DNA of 64,000 nt, from positions 14,507,387 through 14,571,386 of the forward strand of contig OU612069.1 of assembly GCA_914767715.1 (NCBI GenBank), read 5' to 3'. The notes under the pieces were generated by a model. The model did no database searches. It saw nothing but the letters and a program-made list of their open reading frames with translations, and was not told where the DNA came from. Below are positions 25,101 through 34,227 of the stretch, one piece after another. This DNA is from Membranipora membranacea (taxonomy: Eukaryota; Bryozoa; Gymnolaemata; Cheilostomatida; Membraniporidae). Each line of letters starts with the position of its first letter. Positions within the stretch are counted from its first letter, which is position 1. Made by a program: the position numbers and the translations under genes.

Positions 25101-26752
25101 TGTGCCTAAAATATTGTATACAAAATGATGCAATATCTAGTCTTAATTGAAATTTTTATGTTAAATGTTATAAGCAAAGTTATAAATATGATGAGGCCTA
25201 CCTGACATGATATGTATTGGTAAATTCAACTACCTCAGAGGATCAACGAAATGGAGCTTACAATCTTCAGATGTGCTTCTCCCGCCATTAAGCTTCAAAA
25301 TGAGCCCAATACTGGTACTGGTACTGGGACCCAAGTCATGACTTATCAAAGAAAAACCTCGCTGCTGCTCGCTCAGAGCCTTGCTCGGGTAGATATGCCG
25401 GTACCAACATACATTTTGCCTATGAGTCTACAAATTGGAACTTTGCATTCTTGTATTATTTAAATACATGGAAGAAACCCTTTGAGATCAAACGCAGCTA
25501 TTGCCATCAAAGAGATTATTCCAGCACAACAAAACTTAAGACAAATATCCGCATACATATTCACTTAAACAGTTCCATATACAAAGAAATGACAAAATTT
25601 ATCCAAAAACCCATATGTGAGCTCACACATGTCATGTAGTCTCCTTCTCCTATTGAAGGGGTCAATACCTCATAACTTAGGTTCTGGCCGTCTTTGAGCT
25701 AGTTTTTAAGCTGACTAGGTGTCTAGAAACAACTTTGGTTGATTCAAATATAAATTTCATGGATGCTTTAACTGCAATAAATGTCATTGACTACACTTTA
25801 TCTTTCGTAAATCAATCATTCACATAAAATCACCCAGAGGTACTGGCGTGATATGAGAGAAGAAAACATACCCTTTCCTTGAGCTGAGATTGGCCGTACC
25901 GGCTTGGAAAGCAACATTTCACGTAAGTATTCTGTAACACGGCACAATGGAAAGCTTCCAGCTGGTACAATGAACTCTCTCCTACATTCAGGACATTTAG
26001 TCTTTCCATGTGTAGTGGTTTGTTCTGCAAGTAAGTAGGCAGAACATATCAGAATTTTCAGTAAGCTTCAAACGCCCACTACAAACCATACAGTCAATTT
26101 ATTTTATTTTCAGTGACTCTGTATGTGTTAGAAAACAGAATGAACAAACCCAAATATATAGAGTTACAACCAGAAAAGTTTTTTGGGACAGATTTACTCA
26201 ATAAATAAAATAGTTGACAAATGGAGCCTAATCAGTGCTTCCTTTATACAATTTGTATAATGTATCAGTTAGTGGCATTACATTATCAATTCCACTCACT
26301 TCCATTTCTATGGAAATGAGTGGTTGGTAATGCAATGCAACTAGATGGATTGCTCGATAGATTGCTTAAAACTCCATTTGGTTTGAATCACAAGAATAAC
26401 TAAGTTATGGGTTGTCATTATCATGAAGGTATGCAGGGTGTCAATGGCACCATGGAAAATTGGTCAGGAAAAGGGAGCTACTATATAAAGTCAGTAACTC
26501 ACTCACGCTCTGATATATCTAAATGACATTGCGTTACATGTTTATTAATTGACCTGATGGTGTCGTCAGTAGCTGGCAATGGCAGTTGAATTGAATACAT
26601 TTAGGCCTATACTTACTGATACATTCGTGGCATGTTTTGTGCTGACAGGGTAGTAACCTTAGAGGTTTGATATCCAGGCAGATATTACACTGGATTATGT
26701 TATTTACATCCTCTCCAGTTAAAACAACTCGCTCTGGTTCACTCATAGCCAT
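16032..26752 (-). CDS. RING / B-box / coiled-coil / NHL-type protein (TRIM-NHL-like E3 ligase candidate), multi-exon
   Basis: At least seven exons on the minus strand: 26752-26617, 26024-25872, 25105-25033, one near 24541, 23920-23753, 19384-18602 and 16159-16032. Exon 1 starts MAMSEPERV and carries the first RING half (CNICLDIKPLRLLPCQHKTC). Exon 2 completes it (KCPECRREF). Exon 3 has a B-box Cys series (CGSCSEIVQARCQDC). Exon 5 is a heptad-rich coiled coil. Exon 6 is a beta-propeller region, and exon 7 gives the last blade and stop. Phases join exactly across 1-2, 2-3, 5-6 and 6-7. The fourth exon does not fit the frame by one base, so a small exon is missing from my model or the gene is damaged. 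By family knowledge it would be a ubiquitin ligase using the propeller for target or RNA binding; that role is inferred. Confidence 0.75.
16726..17399. mobile_element. 674-bp near-perfect palindromic foldback element with TTAA target duplication
   Basis: The element starts AGGGATAATACACTTCTG and ends with the reverse complement. It is flanked by TTAA at 16722-16725 and 17400-17403. The two arms of about 337 bp meet at CCGG (17061-17064) with no spacer. They differ mainly around 16921-16935 against 17191-17206 and by two bases at the tip. TTAA duplication is the hallmark of piggyBac-type transposition. The near identity of the arms points to recent formation or ongoing arm-to-arm conversion. 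No transposase is encoded. Confidence 0.85.
17743..18389. mobile_element. 647-bp TIR element (MITE) with TA target duplication
   Basis: The terminal inverted repeats CCGTAAGGTCGCGTATTGTA and TACAATACGCGACCTTACGG are each flanked by TA (17741-17742 and 18390-18391). The TA duplication suggests Tc1/mariner-type mobilisation. The first bases CCGTAA are shared with the MITE at 55581-55953. The interior has no recognisable protein. Confidence 0.8.
18602..19384 (-). CDS. TRIM-NHL-like gene, exon 6 (Pro/Ser-rich linker and beta-propeller)
   Basis: The exon opens after TTTTAG with GVTPPSSKLTPAAAKHPTSI, a Pro/Ser/Lys-rich linker of about 60 residues. Six-bladed-propeller-like repeats follow, each ending in strands such as GVHILPGGHSVLVSDW, EVRKYKL and VGITSDQSGLIYVVSDREE. 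The length of 783 bp (261 codons) fits one exon for most of an NHL-type propeller. The donor GTGATT is weak but its phase fits exon 7. The upstream intron of about 4.4 kb holds RT remains and small hairpins. Confidence 0.85.
19385..22544. other. Large intron stretch of the TRIM-NHL-like gene, mostly non-coding
   Basis: No certain gene on either strand. A plus-strand coding-like tract at about 19443-19692 (SADESMFQLKSYQADQCLLY to a TAA) is unrecognised and may be a transposon remnant. Other contents are a Ser/Leu repeat pair at 20500-20640 (GATCTCATGGT twice), a hairpin at 21138-21178, a direct repeat of about 85 bp with TTGTTCCAAAACA(A/T) at 21186-21270 and 21555-21645, and a hairpin GAGATCCAACAC / GTTGGATCTC at 21861-21894. 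Confidence 0.4.
21138..21178. repeat. Short perfect-arm hairpin
   Basis: ATACTAAGTCCCCTTATAA is followed by a short turn and TTATAAGGGGACTCAGTAT. Looser pairing (AAAATCAAACG against ATTTGTTTTTCATTTT) extends outwards. It is likely the middle of a small inverted-repeat element. No target duplication is clear. Confidence 0.55.
22545..22725 (+). pseudogene. Non-LTR reverse transcriptase fragment
   Basis: The plus strand reads ELTEEFRVKAGVKQG, then a TGA where the family has Cys, then VIGPTLFSIFSAALIHL. This is the RT stretch between motifs B and C in non-LTR elements (GVKQGC-type). Only about 60 codons are recognisable, and no YADD follows in frame. It is an old fragment inside the big intron of the minus-strand gene. 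Confidence 0.6.
23753..23920 (-). CDS. TRIM-NHL-like gene, exon 5 (coiled coil)
   Basis: The acceptor is GTATAG. The exon encodes DKQVSRTKSEIGVLQKKIRE then LQKEVNEKQSLLQ and KTEPDKAEKIILIEQI, rich in Lys/Glu with hydrophobic residues at heptad spacing. This is the coiled coil expected between B-box and propeller. The donor is GTGAGT (23752-23747), phase 1, matching the start of exon 6. Confidence 0.8.
24480..24541 (-). CDS. TRIM-NHL-like gene, probable exon 4 (end of B-box), boundary uncertain
   Basis: After a TTGCAAG acceptor the frame continues from exon 3 as KCAALSECMVSSTKKH and then NAVDIAEVLKQAETNLQSW down to about 24415, before a TAG. Two donors are possible: GTGAGT after ECM (24517 end) and CAG/GTTTGT further on. 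Both leave phase 0, while exon 5 needs phase 1, so one small exon is unseen or an indel has occurred. The start given is approximate. Confidence 0.45.
25033..25105 (-). CDS. TRIM-NHL-like gene, exon 3 (B-box zinc finger)
   Basis: The acceptor TTTTAG lies just upstream. The exon reads GTKCGSCSEIVQARCQDCLS then FICYK, with the CxxC ... CxxC ... C spacing of a B-box. The donor is GTAAGT (25032-25027). It is 73 bp long and ends in phase 2. The histidines that close a B-box would be in the next exon. Confidence 0.82.
25872..26024 (-). CDS. TRIM-NHL-like gene, exon 2 (second half of RING)
   Basis: The acceptor is TTGCAG at 26030-26025. The exon reads KQTTTHGKTKCPECRREF, giving the last CxxC pair of the RING, then a linker FPLCRVTEYLREMLLSKP and PISAQGK. 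The donor is GTATGT (25871-25866). The length is 153 bp, so phase 1 is kept. Confidence 0.85.
26617..26752 (-). CDS. TRIM-NHL-like gene, exon 1 (first half of RING)
   Basis: The ATG is at 26752, with a second in-frame ATG two codons later. The exon encodes the first Cys pair (CNIC) and the CxHxxC core of a C3HC4 RING finger. It ends after the codons for C-I plus one base, at a consensus donor GTAAGT (26616-26611). The split in phase 1 is matched by exon 2, which begins AA to complete a Lys codon. Confidence 0.85.
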
Positions 26753-27942
26753 CCTCCAGTTTTGTCGGAATTAATTGCGTCTTCAAAAGTTGTAAATAAC
26801 ACAGGCTGACTTGCAAATTAAAGTGGTGCTGGTGTAATGGCTACAAAGGGAATGATTAGTAATGTGATGATAAAGATTTTGTAATGACTATTTGATGCAG
26901 AATTTTGCGACACGTTCCCCAATTCAATTCTATAGTAATTACCCTAGAGAGTGGTAAAAAATGCATATAATTTCACTCTAGAATACCCAGTGACAACAAT
27001 TTAAAATCATCTACTTCCAATTGTACTGGCTCTTATTGGTTGATTCGATGATTATGATATGGTTTTAGAGGTTGCCTAGAATCTGCTATCAATTTAGAGT
27101 TTGAGCATTGTACTAAAATACTATAATCCTGAAGGGAGATGAGCCAACACAAATTTATCCAATTTCAAGGTTGCCTCAATGCTATGTGTTATTTTTACAC
27201 CTCTCAGTTGCCAGTTGGAGAGGAAAAATCAATTTTCTAACTCAAAAAATAGAGGAGGAAATTTAAATATAATGATTTCCCATTGAATCCAATTTTTTGC
27301 CTTAGAATATAAGGATATTCCAATTTATTCCGTTTCTCAGCTTAATTAAAAGGGATGTGGAGCGAGGTAGTAAATTTTGCCATAGGGTGGAAATTTATGA
27401 GACAGGGTACAATGAAAACTTAAGGTTACAATGAGGACCTTTGGGTCCCCTGTGAATAAATCTAACCAAATATATCGATTCCATATATCTTTTTACACCT
27501 CTATGACAAAGTTCAAAATCTCTGTGACCATCCTAGCCTATTTGGGAAATGGGAATCCCTCCTTTAGGATAATGTAAGGGAGGGGCTAACATCATTGCAG
27601 TTACTATATAACAAAGGTGGAAATTGAGTGTTATATGTTGCTGTTTTCTGCTCATGAAATACCTTTATAGTGTCTTGTAACTTTACTCCTTGCTAATTTG
27701 AGGAATTTTTTCAGTACTAGAAAAAGATAATGGAGTGTTACAAGACACTTAAAGTATTTTATGAGGAGAAAATACAAACAGAAAACAATCAATTTTCAGC
27801 TTGTAACATAGCGACTGTGACAATATTACCTCCGCCCATACGCCATCCTGAGAGAGGGATTCCCAAATAAAAGGTTTTCTAACAAAAAAAGTCAACACTT
27901 TATGCTTCAGCTCATTATTCCTCACAGGATGGTCACGGCGAT
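26753..27942. other. Upstream region of the TRIM-NHL-like gene, no gene seen
   Basis: This would hold the promoter and 5' UTR of the minus-strand gene starting at 26752. No motif stands out. An inverted repeat with arms of about 35 bp lies at 27650-27775 (CTCATGAAATACCTTTATAG against its near complement ending TTTATGAGG), containing the shared core GTGTCTTGTAAC / GTTACAAGACAC. Confidence 0.4.
27650..27775. repeat. Short inverted repeat
   Basis: The arms of about 37 bp share GTGTCTTGTAAC and its complement, separated by about 50 bp. A small MITE or hairpin remnant is likely. I could not identify a target duplication. Confidence 0.5.
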
Positions 27943-28899
27943 TTGAAGCTTGAACCAATGGATGTAGGAAGACATGGGGAATCCATATACGATGAGAAAC
28001 ATGACGCCCACAAAAATGGAAATAAAAAACTCTACCAAAAACTCAAAAAGCAAGTCTCAAAAGAAAAGAAAAAAGCCAGAGAAGAATATTCCTTGAAATT
28101 CCAACAACATCTAGCCAGTGATCCTGCAAACGCTTGGAACAACATAAAAAAGATTAGCGGACTTCCAACCAACAACTCCAAGTCACAACCAGATATTAAC
28201 TTCCAACCTGAAGAACTGAACGACTTCTTTGCCAGATTTGAGAAACAAGACACTCAGTCACCACAACGTGCTTACAAAAACCTCACTGTTCCTCCCTGCA
28301 CAATAGATGAAAAATCAGTTCTGATACAACTCAAACGCCTCAACTCTAGAAAGGGTGCTAGACCTAATGGTCTGATATCCAGAGCATTAAAACTTTGTGC
28401 TGACCAACTAGCGCCTGTAATAACGGATATATTCTTCTCTCTAGACTCTCAAACAACTCCTAATATATGGAAATCTGCCATCATCAAACCCCTGCCAAAA
28501 ACTGACAAGCCAAATCAACTTAAACGCTTCCGACCAAAAGCCCCGACAAGCTACTTATGTAAAGTAATGGAACGTCTGCTGAAAAGCTATATAGTTAAAA
28601 ACACTCCTCTTGACAATCACCAATTCGCCTACCGAGGTAAAAGATCAACACAGGATGCAGGATTATGCCTTATTACCACAATAACTAGCTACATAGACCT
28701 TCAAGCTGCCAACTATGCAAGATAGTAATCTCCCCACATAACTGCAACGTCTAGACTCCAGACTTTTAAACTGGGTGTCGAGTTTCCTGTCAGGCGGAAC
28801 CCAAAGAACAATAGTAAACAATATTCTCTCAACATCAATCACCACCAACATAGGAACACCCCAGGGTTCTGTCCTCAGTCCTCTATTATTCTCAGTGTA
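27943..28899 (+). pseudogene. CR1/L2-like non-LTR reverse transcriptase, 5' part
   Basis: An open frame from 27943 to 28725 has a basic region (KKQVSKEKKKAREEYSLKF), then RT finger blocks: ALKLCADQLAPVITDIF, WKSAIIKPLPKTDKPNQLK and DNHQFAYRGKRSTQDA. After a stop near 28724 the RT goes on in another frame with SRLLNWVSSFLSGGTQRTIV and TNIGTPQGSVLSPLLFSVY (about 28755-28900). Normally conserved residues have changed (KGARPNG for the usual TGPDG). The frame is cut at 28902 by an inverted-repeat element and resumes after 29401. Confidence 0.8.
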
Positions 28900-28901
28900 T
28901 A

Positions 28902-29401
28902 GACAGTTTTCTGAGCTCTTATTTATGCCTCAATTCGGAGTTGTCCTCTCTCCAGTTTGCCACTTTTAACCCACGCCGCATAGGAAAAACCTGCTGAAAG
29001 AGGGTTATATTGAGAATAAGATAAAAATGATTTTTGATTCAGACTCTGCACCATTTAAAACCCTGTGAGACAGGGTTTCCAAATCATTGGAGGCTTGAAT
29101 GTTGATATATCTTAATTTTAGTGACGAAACTCATGAAAGATTCTGCCAAATTGTCCGCAAAACAGGCCGAAAATGCTATAATTGACTATCAAAATACTAA
29201 ACTTATTTCCCAAACTATGTCCATCTGAGTTTTCAATGTTGCAAATTCTGAATCAAAAATAATTGTTATCCTATTATATAAGCGGTAATCAAGATAACCC
29301 TCTTTCCAGCACGTTTTTCCCATGCGACGTGGGTTAAAAGTACCAAACTGGAGAGAGGACAACTCGAAATTGAGGCCTTAATCGGAGCTCAGAAAACTGT
29401 C
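28902..29401. mobile_element. 500-bp inverted-repeat element inserted in the RT pseudogene
   Basis: The termini GACAGTTTTCTGAGCTC and GAGCTCAGAAAACTGTC pair, and long arms continue inward (GAGTTGTCCTCTCTCCAGTTTG against its complement, AACCCTCTTTC against its complement). The element is flanked by TATA on both sides. Joining the flanks at one TATA gives the codons for SVY-TNR, as RT families normally read there, so the target duplication was probably four bases. No coding capacity. Confidence 0.8.
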
Positions 29402-30070
29402 TATACAAATAGGATTAGGTCATAATAGAGCAATATAACTATTTTAAAATATGCTGTGGACACTCGTATTGTTGGTTGCATCTGTGATAATAATAACTTG
29501 TCTAATTATTGTAATCAGATCAACAGAATCTCTGGTCTATGCGAAGAACTCGACTTATTACTTAATCCTTCTAAAACCCAAGAGATGCTTTCCTCCACTT
29601 TCTTCCACTGAGATAAACCTGGCAGTCCTACTCTGGAATTAAATGGTGTAAAAATGGATTTTTGTGACAATGTTAAATATTTGCGAATTCTCTTTGATAA
29701 CAAAATTTGTTTTGAAAATCATGTTAATAATGTTGTATCCAAAACAAATCAGAGAATGTTTGTCACCAGAACTTTTAATTATCAGAGTACAAAGCCTTTA
29801 GCCTGCATGTTATTTAAGAGTTTTATTGTAATCATTCTAGCCTACTACCTACCTATTTTGGTCACTAGTATTTGTTCACGAGACAAGACAGCTCTGAGAA
29901 AGTTTTTTAAGCAGGGCGATTTTGATATTACAAGATATTTTTTTAATCCACTAGATGTTTACTCATTTTGTTTATGTTTCTTTTTGGTATTCCCTACTCA
30001 TGTAACAGTATAAGCACTCAATCTCGCAGCATACCGAATGTTTGTGACAAAATCAACCAACCAACCATAT
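29402..30070 (+). pseudogene. CR1/L2-like non-LTR element, 3' part
   Basis: Motif C appears as KYAVDTRIVGCI (about 29445), where the family has YADD; the first catalytic Asp is Val. CNQINRISGLCEELDLLLNP and the conserved tail VKYLRILFDNKICFENHVNN, VTRTFNYQSTKPLA and KFFKQGDFDI follow, with frame breaks near 29610 and 29918. The 3' end is CTCAATCTCGCAGCATACC ... GTTTGTGACAAAATCAACC followed by a CCAA repeat. The same 3' end is at 47847-48519 and 58308-58980, so the family is active in this genome's history. Confidence 0.8.
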
Positions 30071-30640
30071 ATTGGGCTAGATATACCCCCAGGGGCCTCC
30101 CAATGCCTAAAAACTAATTAATGTCAGCAAATGTATATGCAGAGAGGTGTGAGGTCATCATAGACATGTTTTTAAAAGCTGCAGCAACAAAATTAAATCA
30201 AAAAGAGGGAATTAAAGGCTACAGAAAGACCTAGAAAGGGCTACTAGTTATACAGTAATTATTCAATAAATTATTTTTACGCCAAAAAATTTCAGAGCTT
30301 TTCTGGTAGGGGTGGAACGGATCAAGGTTAGGCAACCTCGGATCGGATATCGGAGCTGTCCCTTAATTCAACCTCGGATCCGGACCAGGAAAACGTCTAA
30401 AATTGCTAAATTCACCAGTCACAGTACTTTTGCACCATTATATACATGGATAAAAATTGTCATCAATAACTTTCCTGAACCATTACCCTAACATGGGTAT
30501 ATTTATTTGCTTGGATATAATACTTTACAAGGAGCAAATTATCACTCAAACAGCGCAAGAATCACACAAACAGATTATTTGAAACTTGAAAGGATGATTT
30601 AATGGATGTTCATGGTAGCTTAATAGGCTGCTGGTTAAAG

Positions 30641-30857
30641 TTAGTAACATGTGGTGATGTCCTCGGATATGCCCACTATGTTCAGGCGAAAACGAAAGTG
30701 AAAGTCATCCTTTGGACAGACGTAGACACACAGAGAGGCTGTAGGAATCTGTGAGTGTATGAGAGTAGTATACTCGTCGGGTCGGACTGGCCGTTCATCG
30801 ATGGAGTAAACATAACTGTCAGGTATAGAGCGGCAAACAATCAACAGGGCTTTCAGG
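30641..30857 (-). CDS. Possible terminal exon of an unrecognised gene
   Basis: After an acceptor CTGAAAG the minus strand is open as LLIVCRSIPDSYVYSIDERP, VRPDEYTTLIHSQIP, TASLCVYVCPKDDFHFRFRL and NIVGISEDITTCY, ending in TAA. Composition is protein-like (mixed charge, no low complexity) in an otherwise non-coding neighbourhood. No family is recognised and no upstream exon was found. It could also be transposon remains. Confidence 0.35.
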
Positions 30858-31019
30858 ATACTATATGTTATAGGATGATGGGCACATAAATACGCAAAGA
30901 GAATTTGCTATCAAATTAAATAACATTAAATGATTGAGGCAAAGTCCAAAGGATTATGGCTCCAATTAGGTGTGACAATGATGAGATTGTAGCCTCATAT
31001 TACTGGTTTTGAGCTATAC

Positions 31020-31100
31020 AGAATTCAGACAGGCATGAATGAGAGAATGAATGAGAGAATGAATGATGAGAGAATGAATGAGAGAGAGAGAGAAAGAAAG
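31020..31100. repeat. GAATGAGA / GAGA microsatellite
   Basis: Repeats of GAATGAGA grade into GAGAGAGAGAAAG. An open frame on the minus strand here (Ser/His/Phe-rich) is only the translation of the repeat. Confidence 0.9.
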
Positions 31101-31192
31101 AATCAGCAGGTCGTGAAGCTTCCCCCGCAGGTAATAAAACAAATCTCAAGACAAACTGGATGCTCAATTGCTTGGAGAGTGCCTGTCCTTTA

Positions 31193-32310
31193 AGGTTATG
31201 ATACCAACAGTGACCGATTTTGACATTTATATTATATAGTTGGAAAGGTAATCGAACACTGATTCTGAATATTATTGGTTTCAGCATGGCGTCATGTCAT
31301 GGCGTTGCGCTATTCTGATAAAAGGCAGGATAATCTTTTATGCATTGGTTATTAGGATATTAGGTTATTGAGGATTCAAGGTGATGCAAACCAAATGCAG
31401 AAAAGACAAGTTATTTACTGTGTGAGACCCCATGCCACATGTCACAACTAATAAATAACATTGGTATCAATTATATTAGGAGTTGCCAGCTCTGTCAGAA
31501 TACTCATATTTCTAGTATGTATTGAGTGATGTCAACTTTGGAGACTGATTAGATGGGAAGATATTGAACTTCATATAGTTTGAGAATGTAGCATTGTTGT
31601 TTGGTGTCGCTGCAATCAATAAACTATTGTTTAGTTGATTATCTTGAAAGCTTGGGTAATAATTGTCCCTTAATTGTGCAATGTGTCATGATTTATGGGA
31701 CATAGATACAAATCATAGCATTGTTCTATACATCTCTGCTAATACAAGAAGATCACCAAACAGATTGTTTTAACTCTACTTTTTCCCAAAAAAGTCTTCT
31801 CAGCTGGTAATAACATAATATATTAGAATTGTAAGCATTCCGACAGAGAGGGCAACTCCTAATATTATTGTAACCAGTGTCTTTTATAAGTCATGACATG
31901 TAGCATAGGGTTTTCCCGAAGTAAATAACCTGTCTTTTCTATGTGTGGCTTGCATCACATTGGATCCTCATCCATTAAACCAAAGCGACCTAGATAAGCT
32001 AATTACCAATGATAAAAAGATGATTTTTCATCTGTTGCGCAACGCCACAGGAGACAGAAATTGCCCCACATTGGTGCTTCAGAGGTTTCTTGTAAATATT
32101 ATTCAGTTGAATGTCCGATAATAACCATTGTTTCTGCACCACATTGTTCTCAACAACCCTCCTCAAAGCCGATTATCGTGCCTTTTATCAAAATAGCGCA
32201 ACACCATGACATGACATCATGCTAAAACCAGTATTTTCAAAATCAGTGTTCGATTACCTTTCCAACGATATATAGAAAGTTCAAATCGGTCAACGCTGGT
32301 ATCATAACCA
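31193..32310. mobile_element. 1.1-kb inverted-repeat element
   Basis: Arms of about 150 bp (31193-31345 and 32170-32310) are reverse complements with scattered differences. Matches include GGTTATGATACCA at the tips, TGGAAAGGTAATCGAACACTG and ATGTCATGTCATGGCGTTGCG. The middle 0.8 kb has no recognised protein. The target duplication is not clear; the left flank is CTTTAA and the right flank ACCCTT. Confidence 0.7.
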
Positions 32311-33739
32311 CCCTTCTACATTTTTATAAAATGATATGTAAACAAATTTGTGGCACACTTACTTGAAAACGGGCAATCGGTTGGTGACAGAGATGTAGGT
32401 GGCTGGGCATTGATTGAAATTGTTTCGTTACAAACATGAGCTATAAATAATTTCAGGCTTTGAATCAAACAGAATTGTTTTCGTAGTTGTTTTGATCTGG
32501 TTTGTCTTACTTACACAGAACCAAACCTTTCGATAAATGCTGTGAGGAGTTGCTAGCAAGTCATTGATCATAACCGAAGTTAAGGGTGATCACATTCCGA
32601 TATTGCATATTTCAAGAAAGACAACATCTTGGTCTAGGTCTACATCAGAGTAATCTAGCGATAATTGCCTATAAATATGGTAGTTGTCTTTCCATTCACA
32701 ATGGGAAGACAACCATTACATGAAAATTGTCTAATAATCGACCACTCGGAATACGGTCTACATAGAAAACGACCTACCGAGATATGTACTGTATTTCGAT
32801 AATCAACCACCTGATATCAACCCATATCATAGAAACGATTATCATATTGAGGCAATATATGGCCTGAATCGAAACCGACCTACCGATATCGACCGATATC
32901 AATAAATCTCGTGATATCCTGCAGCACTTATCTCTATTGACCATCAAAAAACAATCTTGTATCAGGAAATTCAATTCTATAGACTAGATATGAAAATGAC
33001 TTGTTAACAGAACATGAGAACAGCAGACTACAGCAGTAATTTTCAGTTTGATTTATACACGATGTTGAAATAAGAATGTTGCGATACTACATTGGAAACA
33101 GTCTTGAGGAGAACAAAACCATGGAAAGCATGAGGCAAGAAGCCAATGTCATGAGTGGGTTAGACCTGATGAGAAGAAGATGGTTGCAGGGGAAATGTCT
33201 GCAGAAGAGAGAGACGATGACATGTACATGACATGAAGAGTACATCCATAACTTAGAAGGTTTTTAGCAGAATCTTGTTAATGTCGGCTATGGCCGCCAT
33301 GGCCAAAGCTAAGAAAGTGTGCATAGGTAAGATAGAGGAGGAAACGGGTTGATCAGGTCAGGATTGGCAAATTAACTGAGAATATATGACTTTATTTGAT
33401 CAATTCATTTTTGCTACCAATTGAATAGGAAGCCCTCTTTCTGAAAGTCTATATCTTGATTAGACAATAATGAGCCAGGTAAACTTAGAAAGCTCCCAGA
33501 TGAATGTATTAGAATCAGCCAGTCATTAAGCTTTTTGTGCATGATGCATGAATAAAACATTAATCCTAAAGTAATAAATAAATCTTCGATAAACTAAATG
33601 CACAACTTGGAAAGTTCTTTGCCTGGAAGCTAATCTGTCAATCCCTTCCAACCAGCATTCTACTGTTTCTCAAATTGTGTGTCAATAAAGCTGTGTTAAA
33701 TTAACATAAAATCAAGCTTCAGGAATATGACGTGGTGTA
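32311..33739. other. Start of the 33-40.8 kb repeat array, no gene seen
   Basis: The phrase GGTGACAGAGATGTAGGTGG ... GAAATTGTTTCGTTACAAAC near 32385 recurs with changes near 33928, 35883, 38371 and 39565. A short plus-strand open stretch with a start and a strong donor (MSAMAAMAKAKKVCI, then GTAAGA, about 33273-33318) looks exon-like, but no partner exon was found. Confidence 0.35.
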
Positions 33740-33857
33740 GTCAAGGGGCCGTTGCCTGCGTTTGGGATTTTGCGGCGCTCCACTGTCAAACACCCACCCC
33801 CTGGTGTTTGATAGTGGAGCGCCACAAAATCCCAAACGCAGGCAACGGCCCCTTGAC
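33740..33857. mobile_element. 118-bp hairpin MITE with TA target duplication
   Basis: GTCAAGGGGCCGTTGCCTGC opens the element and its complement closes it. The arms of about 55 bp meet around a short CACCCACCCCC loop. It is flanked by TA on both sides (33738-33739 and 33858-33859). The arms differ at very few positions. It sits inside a phrase (ACGTGGTG ... GTGAAGT) that occurs uninterrupted in the related repeats at 34930 and 37846. Confidence 0.85.
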
Positions 33858-34208
33858 TAGACCCGGTGTGAAGTACCTTCTACACTGCAGCACTTTGGTT
33901 ACCCTTTCAAATATTCAGAAAGTTGTTGGTGACAGAATAGTAGCTTGGACATTTAATTAACTTGTTGCGTAACAAATGTGAGCGATAATTTAGTTCAGGC
34001 TTAGAATCAAACAAAGTCACCATCTAGACTTGATATTGTAATTGTTTTAAACCAAAATTATTAAAACAGTTGAAAGCGGTAAAGAGCCAGCATTCAATTT
34101 GTGAAACAAGGCTAATCAATTGATTCATAAAAAATATTTACCGGAGGTTCTGAAATTGTTAGGGGAACAAACAAAGATCAGTGTTTTTAAGCTAGCATTA
34201 GGAACCTT

Positions 34209-34227
34209 CCCCCCCCCCCCCCCCCCC
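34209..34227. repeat. Poly-C tract
   Basis: This is a run of about 19 C. Similar homopolymers (C or G) are at 35634-35646, 37247-37263, 37441-37476, 39307-39316, 47001-47014, 52350-52366 and 56849-56869. They often sit at equivalent places in related repeat copies. Confidence 0.9.

Noticed and set aside
25251-25639. Two plus-strand frames in the TRIM-NHL intron
   Set aside because: There is no family resemblance and no splice context, and they lie antisense within an intron of a well-supported gene.
31000-31287. Ser/His/Phe-rich minus-strand frame
   Set aside because: It reads through the GAATGAGA microsatellite and an inverted-repeat arm; there is no protein-like conservation.
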